From Marsupella aquatica (lineage: Eukaryota; Marchantiophyta), in assembly GCA_973895155.1 (NCBI GenBank), contig OZ316898.1, positions 5,208,001 to 5,272,000 on the forward strand: a stretch of 64,000 nucleotides of DNA, given 5' to 3'. Below, piece after piece: positions 46,233 to 59,073 of the stretch (its first letter is position 1; the number at the start of each line of letters is the position of its first letter). Under the pieces are notes generated by a model. The model had not been told where the DNA came from, searched no databases, and was given only the letters and a program-made list of their open reading frames with translations. Both the position numbers and the translations under genes were made by a program.

Positions 46233-49200
46233 CTTTTTGCTAAGTCATTTGAATTGGTTCTTTTATGTCCAAACCAACCTGTTTGCTAAGTCACTCGATG
46301 GCTGCCCACATGTGAGGGGTACTACTTTCCCTCAGGGTCAGTGTACCTTGGAGGTTGGTTTTGCGAGAGATTTTGGGGGTACTACTTGCCCTAAGTGTTC
46401 AGGGTCAGTGTGCCGCGAAGGTTGGTTTTGCGAGGGAAATTGGGAGTCGACGACCTTCATTCCAGCTGCACTCTTCGCGAACTTCCTGTAGGGGGCAATG
46501 AAAGTGTTTGAGCGCCACTGGACTTTAGGGTGCAAATGTGTTTAGGATTGGCCAGCTACGAGCGTCAGTGTGGAGGTCTGCCAATCAGTTTTGAGGGGAG
46601 TCCATTGTCGCTTTTCAACCTGCTGGTGAGCTAAGCTGCTATTGAGTTTCAAGTGAGAGCTGCCGACTTGGAGTTGAGCTCTACGAGGTGGTGTCTGAGT
46701 GTACATCTGCTCGACATACTTTTGGGAGCTCGCAGTTGGCAGGAGGGCCAAGTCATTGCACAAAAAGTTGCAACCATGACAATGCAAACTAGCTAGGCAG
46801 AGGCCGGTTTGTGTGTGGGCGGAGGATCACTGCGAGCTAGGCGGAGGAATATTGTGTTGTGTCCAACTTGCTTTAGGACGGCTCATGTCAACGCAGAGGA
46901 CCTAGACTCTCACTAGGTTCAGTTCTCTGTGTTCAGTGTTGAGGTGCATTGTGCGTGAGTGCGTGTCTGATTCATCTTCTGCTGCCACTACTCTCACTCA
47001 CTCTGCTTACTCTCGGCTTTTCTCACGTCGACTACGGGACCCTCACTCATTGACTTCTTGTCTAGTGCATACCGGAACCCTATTCCTCCTTGAAGTTTTG
47101 TTCAAGCCCAAGGTAGAACGAGGAGGGAGGTAGAAGCGCAAGGGATTTCTATGCTAATCTGTTGGGGATTGAAGAACACACCTGCCATTTTGAAGCTTTG
47201 TCGTAATTGCTATTGGTCTCATTGTTTTTTGCTACGGTGTGAAGGCGGCGGAGCTTCTAGTTTGACCTTTGAGTGACTTGCGGTGAGCTTCTAGTGTGGC
47301 TATTGAGGTCGACCAACCTGCATTGACCAAGCTGATCAACCTACTGAGCTGCCATTGGGAGTTGGAGGTTGTGTTGCGTTCGATTTTGGAGTCGAGAGGC
47401 TAAATGCGATAGCTCTGTTCCGGGCTCTGTTAAGCTAATGCAGACGTTTCTGCTCAGGAGACGAGGTAAAATCTATCGACCTTCAAGCTGCTGTGAGGTT
47501 CATTGAAGAGGGAGGTTGAATGCCTAGCGCTATCAGGTGAGGAAGGAGAGTATGGCCAAGCTGCATCTTTAGGGGTTTTGCTTCAGCTTTGACCATCTTT
47601 CATCGTTGTAATTGCTGCTCTCGTCTATCGCTACATGGCGGATTGCTGCTCAGCCCTTTTGACATGGGTTGTCGGCCTGCCGGATGCTATCTCCAGTTTA
47701 AAAACAAATCATATCCTAAGTCCCGGTGTTGCAGTAGTGTCCCCGACCCTAAGATGGAACAGAGTATCATCTTTCTTGTTTCCTACTACTACTGATGTAT
47801 GTCTGTTCTCCCCTATTTTTGCTTACTGATTGGTCTCTCCACACTTCTTGCTTGACTTGCTGCTTCCTTCAATCCCCTATCGTGGACTCACCTCGTGGCT
47901 GCAAGTATAGTTGTCTAGGTGATGTATGCATTGCGTGTTTAGGGTCTAGGTGACATCGCTGCTGAGCAAAATTTGCGAGCTGCCTAGGTCCATTGCCGAA
48001 TGCTGCTTCCTTCAATCGCCTGGTGCCTGCTGTTACAATCGCCTGCTCAATCATGCACCCAATCTTCTGGAGCTCATTTGCCTAGAGCTTCATCCGTCAG
48101 ATTCAAACTGTTATTGGACCTCTCTGTTGCCCAAAGTGTATACACTCCTAGCATTGTCGTCCCAAACTGCAAAATGCTTCTCCGTGTTCTGTCCTCGTGC
48201 TTCACTATTTGTATTCAGGTGTTTTTATCAGTTTCAGAGGGGAGGTCATTGTTTCTGCAAGTTGTTGGTGAGCTAAGCTTCCGCTGTGTGTAGGTTTAGA
48301 GAGTTGCGCGTGCAAGCTGACGACTTGCACCTGAGGCCACAATCTTTTAGGGAGCTTGGAGTGGAAGCTGACAACTTGGAGCGGGACTTCAACTTGCTAT
48401 TACTAGCTACCTTGGACAAAGGTGACAGTCAGTAGCGCAAAGGTGAGACTTGGTAGTTTTAGCGGATTGCTGCTCTGCCCTTTTGCCATGGGTCGCCGGC
48501 CTGCCGGATGCTACTAGCAGATTAAGAACAAGTCATATCCTAAGTCCCGGTGTTGTAGTGGTGTCCCCGACCCTAAGATGCCACCCGAAATCATCTTTCT
48601 TGTTTCCTGCTGTTGCTGATGTATGCATGTTCTCCCCTATTTTTGCTTACTGATTGGTCTCTCCACACTTCTTGCTTGACATGACTGTTTTGCTCCTCCC
48701 TGTATCAGAACATGCCTTGTGCCCCGTGCTCTGGCGATGGGGTGGGGGGGTGAACAGACGGCCTTAAGGTCCACTAAATTTATAGGAACCGTGCAATCAT
48801 TCAGCTGATTTTAGCAGCAAGTTCCCTTGCTTTCCCCTGTTTTTGCTAAGATCCCTCCCCACTAATCACATGCATCCTTTACTTTTCTCGGTGGCCCGTG
48901 CACCTGCCTTCCTACTTTCGTTCTTATGGACTTTCCTTAGGTTTTCTTTCACCTGATTTTGGACTTTTTGCTCCGGTGGAATCTGTCTTGACAACTTGTG
49001 TTTGTTCTAATTGTTAATATCTCAAGAGGGTTGTCAACTAAGCTCACAATAGTCAAAGCTAACTACAAGCTAGCAAATAGGGAGAATGCTCCCAAGTCGA
49101 GTCAGGAGGAAGTTACTAAAACTAGACCTTCAGAACTCTCAAAACTGGAAAGTGAAATTCAGCCTGAGACACACAGCTGAAGGCCACATGGATAACTATA

Positions 49201-50480
49201 TGGCCACGCTGTCCCTCATTCAAGTCCAAAGTCCTCTTCAGATTGTCTGAACTCCTATCTAAACTCCTGAACTGGATGAAGTCCTGTCTGAATGTGAAGT
49301 TCAGATTGGCAATCTCAAATGGCAAGTTCTGAACTCTTGTCTGAACTTCATCCACCCTTCTAAACTGGGATTTGTGCTACGTGTATAGACTCCACATTGT
49401 TGCTTCTCCCTTTCGGGCCAACCCTCCTTGTGAAACGTAGGAGCACGATCATGGCACTTACACATAGTCTGACATTCAAAAAATGCTACTTCTCAGAAGC
49501 ATGTTTCGAGTAGTTTGCCTGTGTGTTGAGCCCGGGGTTGAGCCTAATTATTTGTTTATTGCTTTAGTAACATGCATGGCCAATTGGTTTCTCTTCATGT
49601 AAAGGCAAGTTTTTGAAACTTACTACTTGAATTAGTGGTTTGAATTTAGTTAAGTGTTGAGAAATTAGCATTCACACTAACTATTTTTCTTTTGTGATTG
49701 AGTTCTCTTTGCTATTGAATGTATTGAATAATTATTTCATCACAGAAATTTTCAGAACAAACACGGAAGCACCAGGGGGCTGAGGATTGGATATTGAGGC
49801 TGAAGACATTGAGGTAATAAACTGGGTGTGGTTCGGGTGACAATGTTAGCAACTGATGCTTCTTCAGGGGAACTTCCCATGTGCAGTTTATCCACACATG
49901 ATTGACTTTGGTTCTCGCTGTTTTTCTTTTGGTGTACTCTTGAGTTTGGTGTCACTCTATCCTTTCCTGTAGCCTCAAAATAGGAACACACGTGCTTTGT
50001 GGTCCCCAATTGCCCAATGATTTATAATGACTGTGTCTAGGCAATGTATGCATTGCGTGTTCATTCCAGAAGAATGAATATGTACACTTTGCACAAACAG
50101 GAGGTTGAATCTTGCGGTACGTCAAGGGGAACTTGATCTTTGAATCATGGAACTGCTTGGTACTTTCTCGCTTGCACAGAGAGACAGGGACTGTCGTAGT
50201 CTTGATGATCTGGATGCAAGGGAACCGAACTCTATGACAAGAAGCCATCTCATCATACATCTGCTCTACAGCGATGTTCAATGTGGTATCACAATATTTC
50301 TTGTACATGTTGGGATAACCTGTACGACTCTGATACCCCACCTAGATACCAAAGTTCTTAATTGTGGTGGGCTTCTTTTCGAAGATCTGGTAGACACATT
50401 ATTCAGCATTTGCTAACTTTGAAACTAGAAGGGTAACACATTAAACAACAGAGAAACTCACAACATCCTCCTTTGGTCCT
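46233..50480. repeat. Repeat-rich non-coding region
   Basis: No gene recognised. A 225-bp block is present twice, 47636-47862 and 48458-48682 (shared GGATTGCTGCTC, CATATCCTAAGTCCCGGTGTTG, CTATTTTTGCTTACTGATTG). Another pair lies at about 46590-46680 and 48235-48300 (TTGGTGAGCTAAGCT). 46320-46440 repeats GGTTGGTTTTGCGAG. Around 49200-49345 the word TCTGAACT recurs. The whole looks like nested non-autonomous elements. Confidence 0.6.
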
Positions 50481-51400
50481 TCAGAGTCTGTACTTTGATT
50501 ATGAAGTTTGACTGAGTTTCTGTTTACTGAAAGAATGTGACTGTGTAAGAGTTCCGTTTGGCAGTGGATTTTACTGAGTTTCTGTTTTGCCTTCAAGTAG
50601 GACATGGATGAATTGAGCTTGGAGGCAACAAAATGGCAAGGCCGAATCTGAATGGTTCCAGAAGTATGTGTGCTGCATTTTGATCTGGAGAACCAATTGT
50701 AGAGTTGACTCTTTTTGAATGTTGTAGTCTATTTTGCCTTGAACTGGGCCATGGATGAATTGAGCTTGGAGGCAGTTTTTTTCATTCCCATCTTCCTGAA
50801 GCCTTGTCTGCTTTTTGCCACCCCCTTGTGGTGGGGACTTTTCTTGAAAGATCCTTATTGTGAACAGAGTTTGTACTTTGATTATGAAGTTTGACTGAGT
50901 TTCTGTTTACTGAAAGAACGTGACTGTGTAAGAGTTCCAGTTGGCAGTGGATTGGTTGAAGCACTTCCTGCTAGTGTGTTGTCCACAGCTCTTCAACCAG
51001 CTTTTGTATTCCTTGTCTTTCACCACTTACGGTGACATCAATTCAGCTAAGACCATAGAAGGTTCCAAAGCATCTAACTTGTAAAATTGCATTCTGTTAC
51101 ATCAAGGACTAAGGTGTTGGGTGCCAAAGGAGACAGCACAGCAAACGTGCTGAAAAGACTTCAGGACTGGGTTCAACAAGGTAGTGAAGGTGCTTAGAGC
51201 CATAGTAAGTATGCATTCTGTATCCTTTCTCTGTTGATGTGAGCTTGTGCATAGTAGGAGAACTTGTAGTTGGCAAGAGTTCCATAAGGCCAAATATGAA
51301 TAGTTCCAAAAGTATTTGTATGAACCAAGTGTAGAGTTGACTCTTTCTAAATATTGTAGTCTCTTTTGCCTTCAACTGGGCCATCGAGTACTGCTAGTGT
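50481..51400. repeat. Cluster of direct repeats upstream of the CACTA cargo
   Basis: 50486-50566 and 50866-50955 are near-identical (GTACTTTGATTATGAAGTTT, CTGTGTAAGAGTTCC, TTGGCAGTGGATT). ATGGATGAATTGAGCTTGGA occurs at about 50605 and 50750. GAGTTGACTCTTT followed by TTGTAGTCT occurs near 50703 and 51335. Dense internal repeats like this are usual in the subterminal zones of CACTA elements, but I found no CACTA terminal inverted repeat. Confidence 0.6.
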
Positions 51401-51500
51401 ATTCACCCCAATGAGCAATGCTTCTCCATTCAATCAGGTGAACGTACAGTTTGGTAGGGCCAATGCCATGTGATCATGTACTTGCTCTATAAAATTCTGA

Positions 51501-51926
51501 AGATATAAGCATTTTCTGTTAGACCAGGCAACTTGGGAGTTGCTAAGTGTCACCTATGAGGGCTCTGTTGATGAGGGCTCTGTTGATGCTGCAGCAAATG
51601 TTAGGAAATGTTCAGACCGTTTTTGTGTGAGATTTTTCTGTTTTGAGTGTTTGCCTGCTCATGCCACAGCTTGCCCACTTCATAGGTGCAAGGCATGTGG
51701 TGAGCATGATGATGACTACTGGATTGACATAGTCCACTGTGCTAGGTGTCCCACTATGTGGCACTATCATTGCCTGAAAGATCGTCAAGTAGAGGGTTAT
51801 GCTTGTGACAGAGAAATCTATGATCACTCTGCACATGGTGTTGATCGATGGATATTTTATTGTCATCGCCATGCCATTGATCCTACCTCGCGCACTCCTG
51901 TGAGAGATCACATATCTTGGTTGTGA
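51501..51926 (+). pseudogene. EDM2-like PHD-finger fragment
   Basis: Open frame from just after a TGA (51498-51500) to the stop at 51924-51926, with no initiating ATG, so it is an exon or fragment. The Cys/His pattern is ACPLHRCKACGE, then HCARCPTMWHYHCLKD, then FYCHRHAIDPTSRTPVRDHI. This order (PLH-C-C, RCP-x-x-x-H-x-x-C, YC-x-H-x-I-x-x-x-x-x-TP-R-DH) is the signature of the last PHD region of EDM2-type plant proteins, which act in heterochromatin and transposon silencing. A 15-bp tandem duplication (GAGGGCTCTGTTGAT) lies at about 51557-51586. It precedes the BRCT ORF and the CACTA transposase on the same strand. The rest of EDM2 is absent. Confidence 0.65.
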
Positions 51927-52516
51927 AGCTGAACATTGTACATGCACAGTGCACCTGATGTGGATGTACTATTTTTTGAGATTGCAGAGATTCCAATTTT
52001 GAAAAGGAGTTGGGTAGGCGAGTTTATATAGGCAGCACTTATCTTGTGCTCTGGCGTCAATGGCTGGGTACATGCCTATACAAACTTATCCTTACAAGCC
52101 TTCTTGGAAGTATTTAGGCTGAGTGGTCATTTTCATAAACACTTTCATCAGACTGCTAAATTAAAACAGGACTTCTAAGTTGTAAGCGTATAAATTATCA
52201 GGCATGCAATTAATCAAATTGCCCTATAAGTTTGTCATTGAATGTATCCTCCTTTACAACAAAATATGTATGTGCCATGACAAGTTGGTTGCACTTCATT
52301 TCACCGCGGATATGGATTTTGTAGTATATATTCAAACAATGTCCTGCATCCGTGCAGGTGCCTAGTACGTATTGTTCACATATCCCTTGTACCTATCAAA
52401 ATCGAACCTGAGCACCAGTGGGCCAGATCAACTCAAAAAGCAAGAATTTTGTTGTCCTTGTATTGTCAGGTGAACCCATTCTTCCAAAATTCACTGTCAT
52501 CACGTAGGGTGTGTAC

Positions 52517-53392
52517 ATGGAGCCTGGGAAACGTAGAAAGTGTGACCACCCAGCAGTGTTTACAGCCCAGGTCAGAGCGATTTTGGTCCATGGCCAGCAT
52601 GGGTTGACCAAAGTGCATTGGCCAACTGTACATAAATGATTCTCTGAGCTCCATGGCACTGTAGTTCAGGACATCACTCCAGAGACTACACATGTTGTTG
52701 CAGGGACATGGCTATCAGTGATAAAGAAGTGGTCATGGTCCTACATGAATTCTGCAATTACTAAGCAAGGCCTAAAAGTAGTTGAGGCCTCTTGGATCAC
52801 AGATTCCATAGCACATAAGATTGTACAGGATACTGAGCAATATGAGTTGTGGGAGGATGAAGAAGCTACTGCATCAGCTTGGGCTGAACAAGAAGTCTGG
52901 GAAGCAAAGGCACGGCTTGCTGATCTCCAATATGGACCTGTACTCAACAAAGGACAGAGCTCTACAAGGCTGAAGAGTATGTTGGCTGAGGAGACGAAGC
53001 AACCAACCCCCATTCTGAAAGGGCTGAGCATGGTATTTGTGGAGGCGGGAATTGGAGAGGTTAAGTGCAAAGTGTACAAGTCCACAGTGCTTGACCTAGG
53101 TGGGACAGTGGAGGAGAATATAACAGAGGACACCACTCATGTCATTACTAAGTCATATCCCAAAGCCTGCCGCAAGTTTGGGAAGGGAGACATTCGCTTT
53201 TATGTCATGTCCCATAATGTGTTTGTGGTTTCATACGCTTGGCTTGTGGAATCAGTAGCAGCTGGGAAGCGTCAAAACCCAATGGACTATGATCTTTTTG
53301 AGGCCTGGCCACGGAAGGGTCAGGATCCTTACAGAGAGGACTATGAGACAACAAGTGAGGAATGGGTCATTAGCGATTCTGAATCAGAGTGA
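52517..53392 (+). pseudogene. Tandem-BRCT protein with one in-frame stop
   Basis: ATG at 52517, stop at 53390-53392, 291 residues if the single TGA at 52637-52639 is ignored. BRCT 1 spans about residues 18-115: AILVHGQHG, ELHGTVVQDITPETTHVVAG, and VVEASWITDSI with the conserved Trp. A Glu/Ala/Trp linker follows (about 115-165). BRCT 2 (about 168-265) has ILKGLSMVFVEAGIG, LGGTVEENITEDTTHVIT and VVSYAWLVESVAAGK; the C-terminus is acidic and Ser-rich. BRCT pairs bind phosphoproteins in DNA repair. It resembles repair-protein BRCTs in general; I cannot name the parent gene. It lies 590 bp after the EDM2-like fragment and 430 bp before the transposase, same strand. It may be captured cargo, or an intact gene if the region around 52637 is spliced out. 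Confidence 0.7.
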
Positions 53393-53822
53393 GGAGTAGT
53401 AGCATCAGTTTGGACACAAGTTTTTTTGTATAAATCAGATCATTGAAATAAATGTGATCTTTGAACTAATGTACCTTGTTATGGTTGGTGGCAGTTGGGC
53501 TTATTTTACTGTTGGCGGATTGTTGTTTCCTGCTGCCTGGGGGTGTCACTGTAAACGTACATGCAGAGGCGGTACATTTGAGGACAGCGAAGGAGGTGGT
53601 GACACCCTCCAACATTTAGGAATTTTGTGTCATTCACTTGACAATAGGTACACTACTTGCGAACCTGTTTTTTTTTGGGGTGGTTTAGGGTTTGTGAGAA
53701 TTTAGTACACGTTATGTTAACTCTTTTGGCAGATACAGACAAGGATATATGGAACACAAATACCACCATTAGGCATCCTTGTTCACTGCTGTCCATGACT
53801 GCAGAGCTCCCAGCCTGTTACA

Positions 53823-56800
53823 ATGCACCCTGGTCACCACCCTCCCCAGACCCAGCCCAGGGCACAGGCACTGCCTTTGCATCATCCCACAAGGATATCA
53901 CGCCATGATAATAAGCTTTGGCAGCGTGAAAGGTTACGAACCAGACTTTCAGGAGCCAGTAGGATGAGATGTCCTTGTGCAATCTGCCAAGGATCCCGTA
54001 CCAGGGGTCTAAATGAGGTTTGGTGGCATATCGCGGTTCATGGAAGAGATCCACGACATCGAGTTTGGAATGATCCTACAGAGGAAGATTCTTCCGATGA
54101 GGAGTGGAGGTTAGAATTTGATGCTGCCAATGCTGCAAGACAGGCAAGTGAGGTTCTGCCTGGTGCATTTGAAAATGTTGTAGCTGGTCTCTATGGGTTG
54201 TCAGCTCTCCAACGGGATGGTGCTCAGGCAGCACCACGTGACGAAGGAATTCATGTGGAAGAGATGGTGAGAGACATCTTCCAAGACTTGGATGCATTTC
54301 ATGATGGGCTGGACAACGAAGAGGATACGGCTGCAGATGCAAGTGTGCCCCCTGTCGAAGAGCCTGTTGATGAGTTTGAGATAGGGCAGGAAACCCCTGG
54401 GCATGATGGGATGTTTGGCTCTCCCCTGCAAATACAGGAAGGCAGGAAGTCTTTGTACCCCGGTAGCAAATGTTCTAAACTGGGATTTGTCATCATGTTC
54501 CTGAACATTTGCGGCAACCACAATGTCCCCAACGTTTTGGTTTCTGAGTTGTTGGCATTCTTGCGAACAACTGTGCTACCAGATGGTAATATTTTGCCCA
54601 AGAACATGTACGAGGCAAAAAGATGCATATCTAATCTTGGATTGAACTATGATTCGATCCATGCCTGTCCTGATGGGCATGTTCTTTTCAGAAAGGAGTA
54701 TAAAGAATCGTTGACATGCCCTAAGTGTGGGAAGCACAGGTATCGGAACTCAAGAAAGTCTATGGTTCCCGCCAAGGTACTTCGTCATTTTCCACTCATT
54801 CCCAGACTTCAACGGATTTTCAGAAGCCGTGCCATCTCGGAGATGATGACTTGGGCAATTGACAAGTGATGATGGGCTACAACGACATGCTGCAGATTCA
54901 AGGCAATGTCCGAAACTCATAGATGAGATGTATCCCGAATTTGCTGCTGAGCCGAGGAATGTCAGACTTGGGCTGTCATTGGATGGGGTAAACCCATTTG
55001 GAGACAAGAACAACAAATTTTTGTGCTGGCCTGTAACTATTTTGAATTATAACCTTCCTCCTTGGATGACTACAAAGCAATTTTTTGTTCTGATGGTCCT
55101 ACTGATACTAGGGCCAGATAGTGCTGTATCTGCCAACATAGATGTGTTTCTGGCTCCCCTAGTGGAGGAATTGAGAAAGCTTTGGGAGGAAGGAGTTCTC
55201 ACATATGATGTCCTACAGAGGCTTGGGAGGTTAAACCCATTCATCCTTAGAGCCATTGTCATTCTGACTATAGCTGACTACCCAGCCCATGGGATGATAT
55301 CAGGCCAAACAACAAAAGGATATTGTGCTTGTACTATCTGTGGGCGCAATGTCACCAATGAGTACTCCAGAGCCCTGCAGAAAGTGATATACATGGGCCA
55401 TCGTCGTTTTCTGAAGGCAGATCACCCTTATAGAGAAAGACAGGCACTGATTGCACACTTTGGCAATGAGATTGAGCAACGTGGACCCCCGGCACGAGTG
55501 ACCAAAGAGGAGATCAGGTAGTGGGGAGCACTGAGGGATGACTATATCAAACGAGGGGGCAAGGAAGATGGAGTGAGTGATCCAATAAAGCGATATGGTG
55601 TAAAAAGACTGAGCATATTGGACTTGGAGCTCAAGTACTGGAGGGTAAGCCTCTTGGAGTTGATGCTAATTGGGATACATGTTTTGGTTCAGAGCATGTG
55701 CATTCATTTCGAAGAGAGAGACTAAACTTGAGGCATTTCTTGACACTTTTGCATTGCAACGATGCAAGAGTTTGAGCCAAGCAAACATAACATTGATGTT
55801 ATGCACATTGAAAAGAATATTTGTGAGAGTCTACTCAGATTCTTGTGTGGAGAGAAAGACACTGGTTCAGTGAGATTGGATCTTGAACAGAGGGGAATGA
55901 AACCCCATCTTTGGTTGAGGCCACATGCCCATAGAGCTGATGTGCTCTTGAAGTACCAAGCGCCCTATGTTCTGACAGACACAGAGTGGGAACTATTTGT
56001 GCAGAGGTTGAGTTCTTTGAAGGTTCCTTCAAACTATGGCAGTGCTTTCAAGAAGCATATCATGACTAGAAAGCTTGGTAGTATGAAAAGCCATGACTAC
56101 CATATGTTGATGCAACAGGTGTTGCCTTTATGCCTGAGGGGCCTGTTGCAGAAGCCTGTTTGTACTGTGATCATGCGACTCAGTGATGTGTTTCGTCGTA
56201 TTTGTGTGAAGGTTTGGGATGAAACACACTTCCCACAACTGACAGAAGATGTCGCTCAGGTGCTGTGTGACCTGGAGATTTATTTTCCTCCCGCATTTTT
56301 TGATGTCATGACCCACCTACTTGTCCATGTTGTGGAAGAGCTACACCAATTTGGGCCTGTGAGTGCTCGTTGGTTGTACCCTTTGGAATGGTACATGAAG
56401 CTACTCAAAGGTCACGTGAGAACATATTACAAACCTGAAGCAAGCATGGCTAAAGGTTACATCAAGGATAAGACTCTGGGATTTCTGACCGAATACATAG
56501 CACAATATGAGCATGTGAAGACCACTGGAGTGTGGAATTCTGATGAGGAGGAAGGGGTGATAGGTGAAGTACTGGAAGGGGCTGCAACCACAAAGAACCT
56601 GACCATATCTATGAGAGACTTGGCACATGACTTTGTATTGCACAACACTGTGGTGATGGAACCCTGGATACAGTGAGTGCATACATGTGCTATAATCCAG
56701 TTCATGAGCTTAAATGTTGTGTTCGTGTGGTTTTCTCCTTCAGCCTGTTCATGTTTACCCAAGCTAATGCTGTGTGGTTGTTCGTTCAGGGAGTATGAGT

Positions 56801-57555
56801 CATTGAAGGCGGCCCATCCCACTGCAGGAACAACTTTTCCAGGTTTCATGGAGTGGATCAGAGTGGCAATTAGAGAGCATCACGAGACCCACCCAGACAT
56901 GGATGCAGATGTTTACCTACTGTCTAATGCCCCTAGCCTGAAAGTGAAGACTTACAAACGGATGAGAGCATATGGGAATCACTTTCGAGTGAAGGATGGT
57001 GACAGTGCCTACAGGGTGACGAATGACTGCGGGCTCATCACTGTATTTGAGCAACAGAGCCACAATCACGACAGGGCCTGGATGGAGATGGGATATGTGG
57101 GAGAATTAGTTGACATATGGGCTCTGGACTATGGGGCGGTGTCCAGTCCTGTGATTCTTATGAAAGGTTCATGGGTGCGGCAGGATTGGCTTGGTAACAG
57201 GGCTACCATGAAGAGAGACAACGACGGTTTCTTGCTGGCCAATTTCAGAGGGAAATTGCCCAAATGGTCTGAGCCATTTGTGTTTCCTAGTCAGGTGGAG
57301 CAAGCTTTCTTCCTGGATGTGGAAGACTCCCCAGGTTGGCGTGTAGTGTGTCATAAACAGGCCAGGCAACGTCGGATGGAAGGATCAAACCTTGAGTTTC
57401 ATTTACACTCTCATAGTGCCTTTGATCGTCGGCGTTCAGACCAAGTGCCTGTAGTTCATGATAGCGGGGACTTCATTCCTGTGACAAGGGTAGATGCATT
57501 TGCTGAAGGAGGCGAATTCAGAGATGCAGATGCCAACAGTGTGCCTGTGCCATGA
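53823..57555 (+). pseudogene. CACTA (En/Spm) TNP2-like transposase, damaged
   Basis: Exon 1 starts at ATG 53823 (or 53964, MRCPCAICQGSR, the transposase-associated zinc region). It reads to 54869, where a frameshift near 54860-54870 leads to the frame continuing to 55521, with TAG at 55519-55521 followed by coding-like text to 55644. Domains in order: zinc region; tnp2 core (FPLIPRLQRIFRSR, RNVRLGLSLDGVNPFG, YNLPPWM, ADYPAHGMISG, YMGHRRFL); after a predicted intron (55645-55770), HNIDVMHIEKNIC, SHDYHMLMQQVLPL and the DUF4218 region (SARWLYPLEWYMKLLKG); after a second intron (56673-56789), DUF4216 (DIWALDYGA, VFPSQVEQAFF). This is the standard plant CACTA order. TNP2 cuts and joins element ends. 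One frameshift plus one stop mean this copy is probably inactive. Confidence 0.92.
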
Positions 57556-57627
57556 ATAATGTGAATTATTTGCATGGACATTAGTGAGGGGAAGGATGTG
57601 TAATAAAGTAATTCTGAAGCAACACAG

Positions 57628-58857
57628 ATGTATGGATGGATGCCTGGTGATTGTGGTTGCATTGTGTTATACGGGGTGACCATAGATGACATGTTTTTGT
57701 GGTCCAGTAGGATGGAACAGAGTGACACAGAGATGTGTGAGTATGAAAGGAAAGCTATGGAACAACGAGCATACGTGAAAGCCAAAATCGCAGAACTGGA
57801 TCTGGAAAAGGATGTGGCTGAATTGTAAGGGAACGATTCTCAACTACACCCCTCCGCTGAGTTTGTGTGACATGAATAGTTCAATGTGGCACTGAAATTG
57901 TGACTATATTCTCATATTGGAATGTCGCAGAGCCACAGCATTTTCAAAGAAACAAAAGGAGTACGCAAGAAGGGTGACCAGCACTATCTCTGGGCATGTG
58001 CGTCGGAGTGACAGGTTGAGCAAGAAGGTCGTACCTACAATGGCAGAATGTGGAGATGACATTGATGTTGCACAGGTGGGTGCAGACACTAGACAAGAAG
58101 ATGCAGATGATGAGTATTTTCCAGAGGAAATGGATGAGGATGGGGGTTATGAAGATGAATACATTGCAGAGCAGCCCCAAAAGAAACAGGTAAGTAGTTT
58201 TCCCAACAAGGTTTTGAGTTAAAAACTCTTGTTTAGAGGTTTCATATGTTCAATACTACACATATGTACCTTGCTTAGTTCTTGACATTGTAGTTGGTGA
58301 TGTGATGCAGCGTCCTGCCAGTTCTGTTTTGCCTTCGAAGCCTGTGCATGCACCATACCAGCAGGGGGGCTGACCTCTGATCAAGGTTGGCGAGGTGGTA
58401 GTAGTGGTAGATCCCAGGCTGGTGCCCAATACTATGGCAGGGGGCAAGCTCTAGGTTATGCCCGTGGTAGAGGCAGAGCAGGTCCAAACCCACAATCTCG
58501 TGGGTATGGACGTCCACCTCAACCATGGGGATGTGAGTATATATCTATATGCCAGTTCTTTGTGAAGGCATGGCACTCCTGAATTTCAGACTGCATATCA
58601 ATTTTTGACATTGTTTGGGATGTATTGGATTCAAACAACATGAAATTCTGTCCACCTGCCATTGCATGCAGATTCTGCCCAACCTGATTGGGCAAATCCT
58701 AGTAATGATCAGTTCCAATGTCCACAAGGACAGACATGGGTTGAACCAAGTTGGGAGGATGGTGGTGGGTCGTGGAATGAACAAGGTTGGGAAGGTGGTG
58801 AAGGTAATTGGTAGGGATATCAAAATACAGTACCTACAAACGCTGGAAGAGGGGCAG
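57628..58857 (+). pseudogene. Second gene of the CACTA element: charged then Gly/Arg-rich protein
   Basis: A multi-exon model with good GT-AG sites: exon 1 57628-57824 (ATG, acidic/helical, EMCEYERKAMEQ), exon 2 57931-58189 (basic then acidic, RRSDRLSKK, PEEMDEDGGYEDE), exon 3 58311-58532 (RGG-like, GWRGGSSGRSQAG, YARGRGRAGPNPQ), exon 4 from 58672 (Trp-rich, WVEPSWEDGGG). Two defects are seen: a run of six G at 58364-58369 is one base short for the Gly/Arg frame, and TAG at 58812-58814 interrupts text that continues to a GT donor (AGRGAG, then GTAATG at 58858). It is placed directly behind TNP2, like the TNPA-type DNA-binding gene of CACTA elements; I infer that role from position only. Confidence 0.55.
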
Positions 58858-58939
58858 GTAATGTCTGATCTTGTCAGCAATGGAAGAACTCATTATATCT
58901 GGAGTCCATTCACGTGGGGGGATTCTGCACATGTATAAT

Positions 58940-59073
58940 GATAGAAAATGTATGTGTGTGTGATGCCTAGCCAGGAATCACTCGGCCAGTTAAGGGGGTA
59001 AAGCAGGAATGCACCTTGGAAACACCTTAGTATAGGGACAAAACAAGAAAAATATAAACAATTAGGGGCGACT
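58940..59073. other. Probable junction between the CACTA gene and the inserted coiled-coil element
   Basis: Base composition shifts here from AT-rich intron-like DNA to GC-rich coding DNA. No clear LTR, terminal repeat or target duplication could be fixed. Confidence 0.3.
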
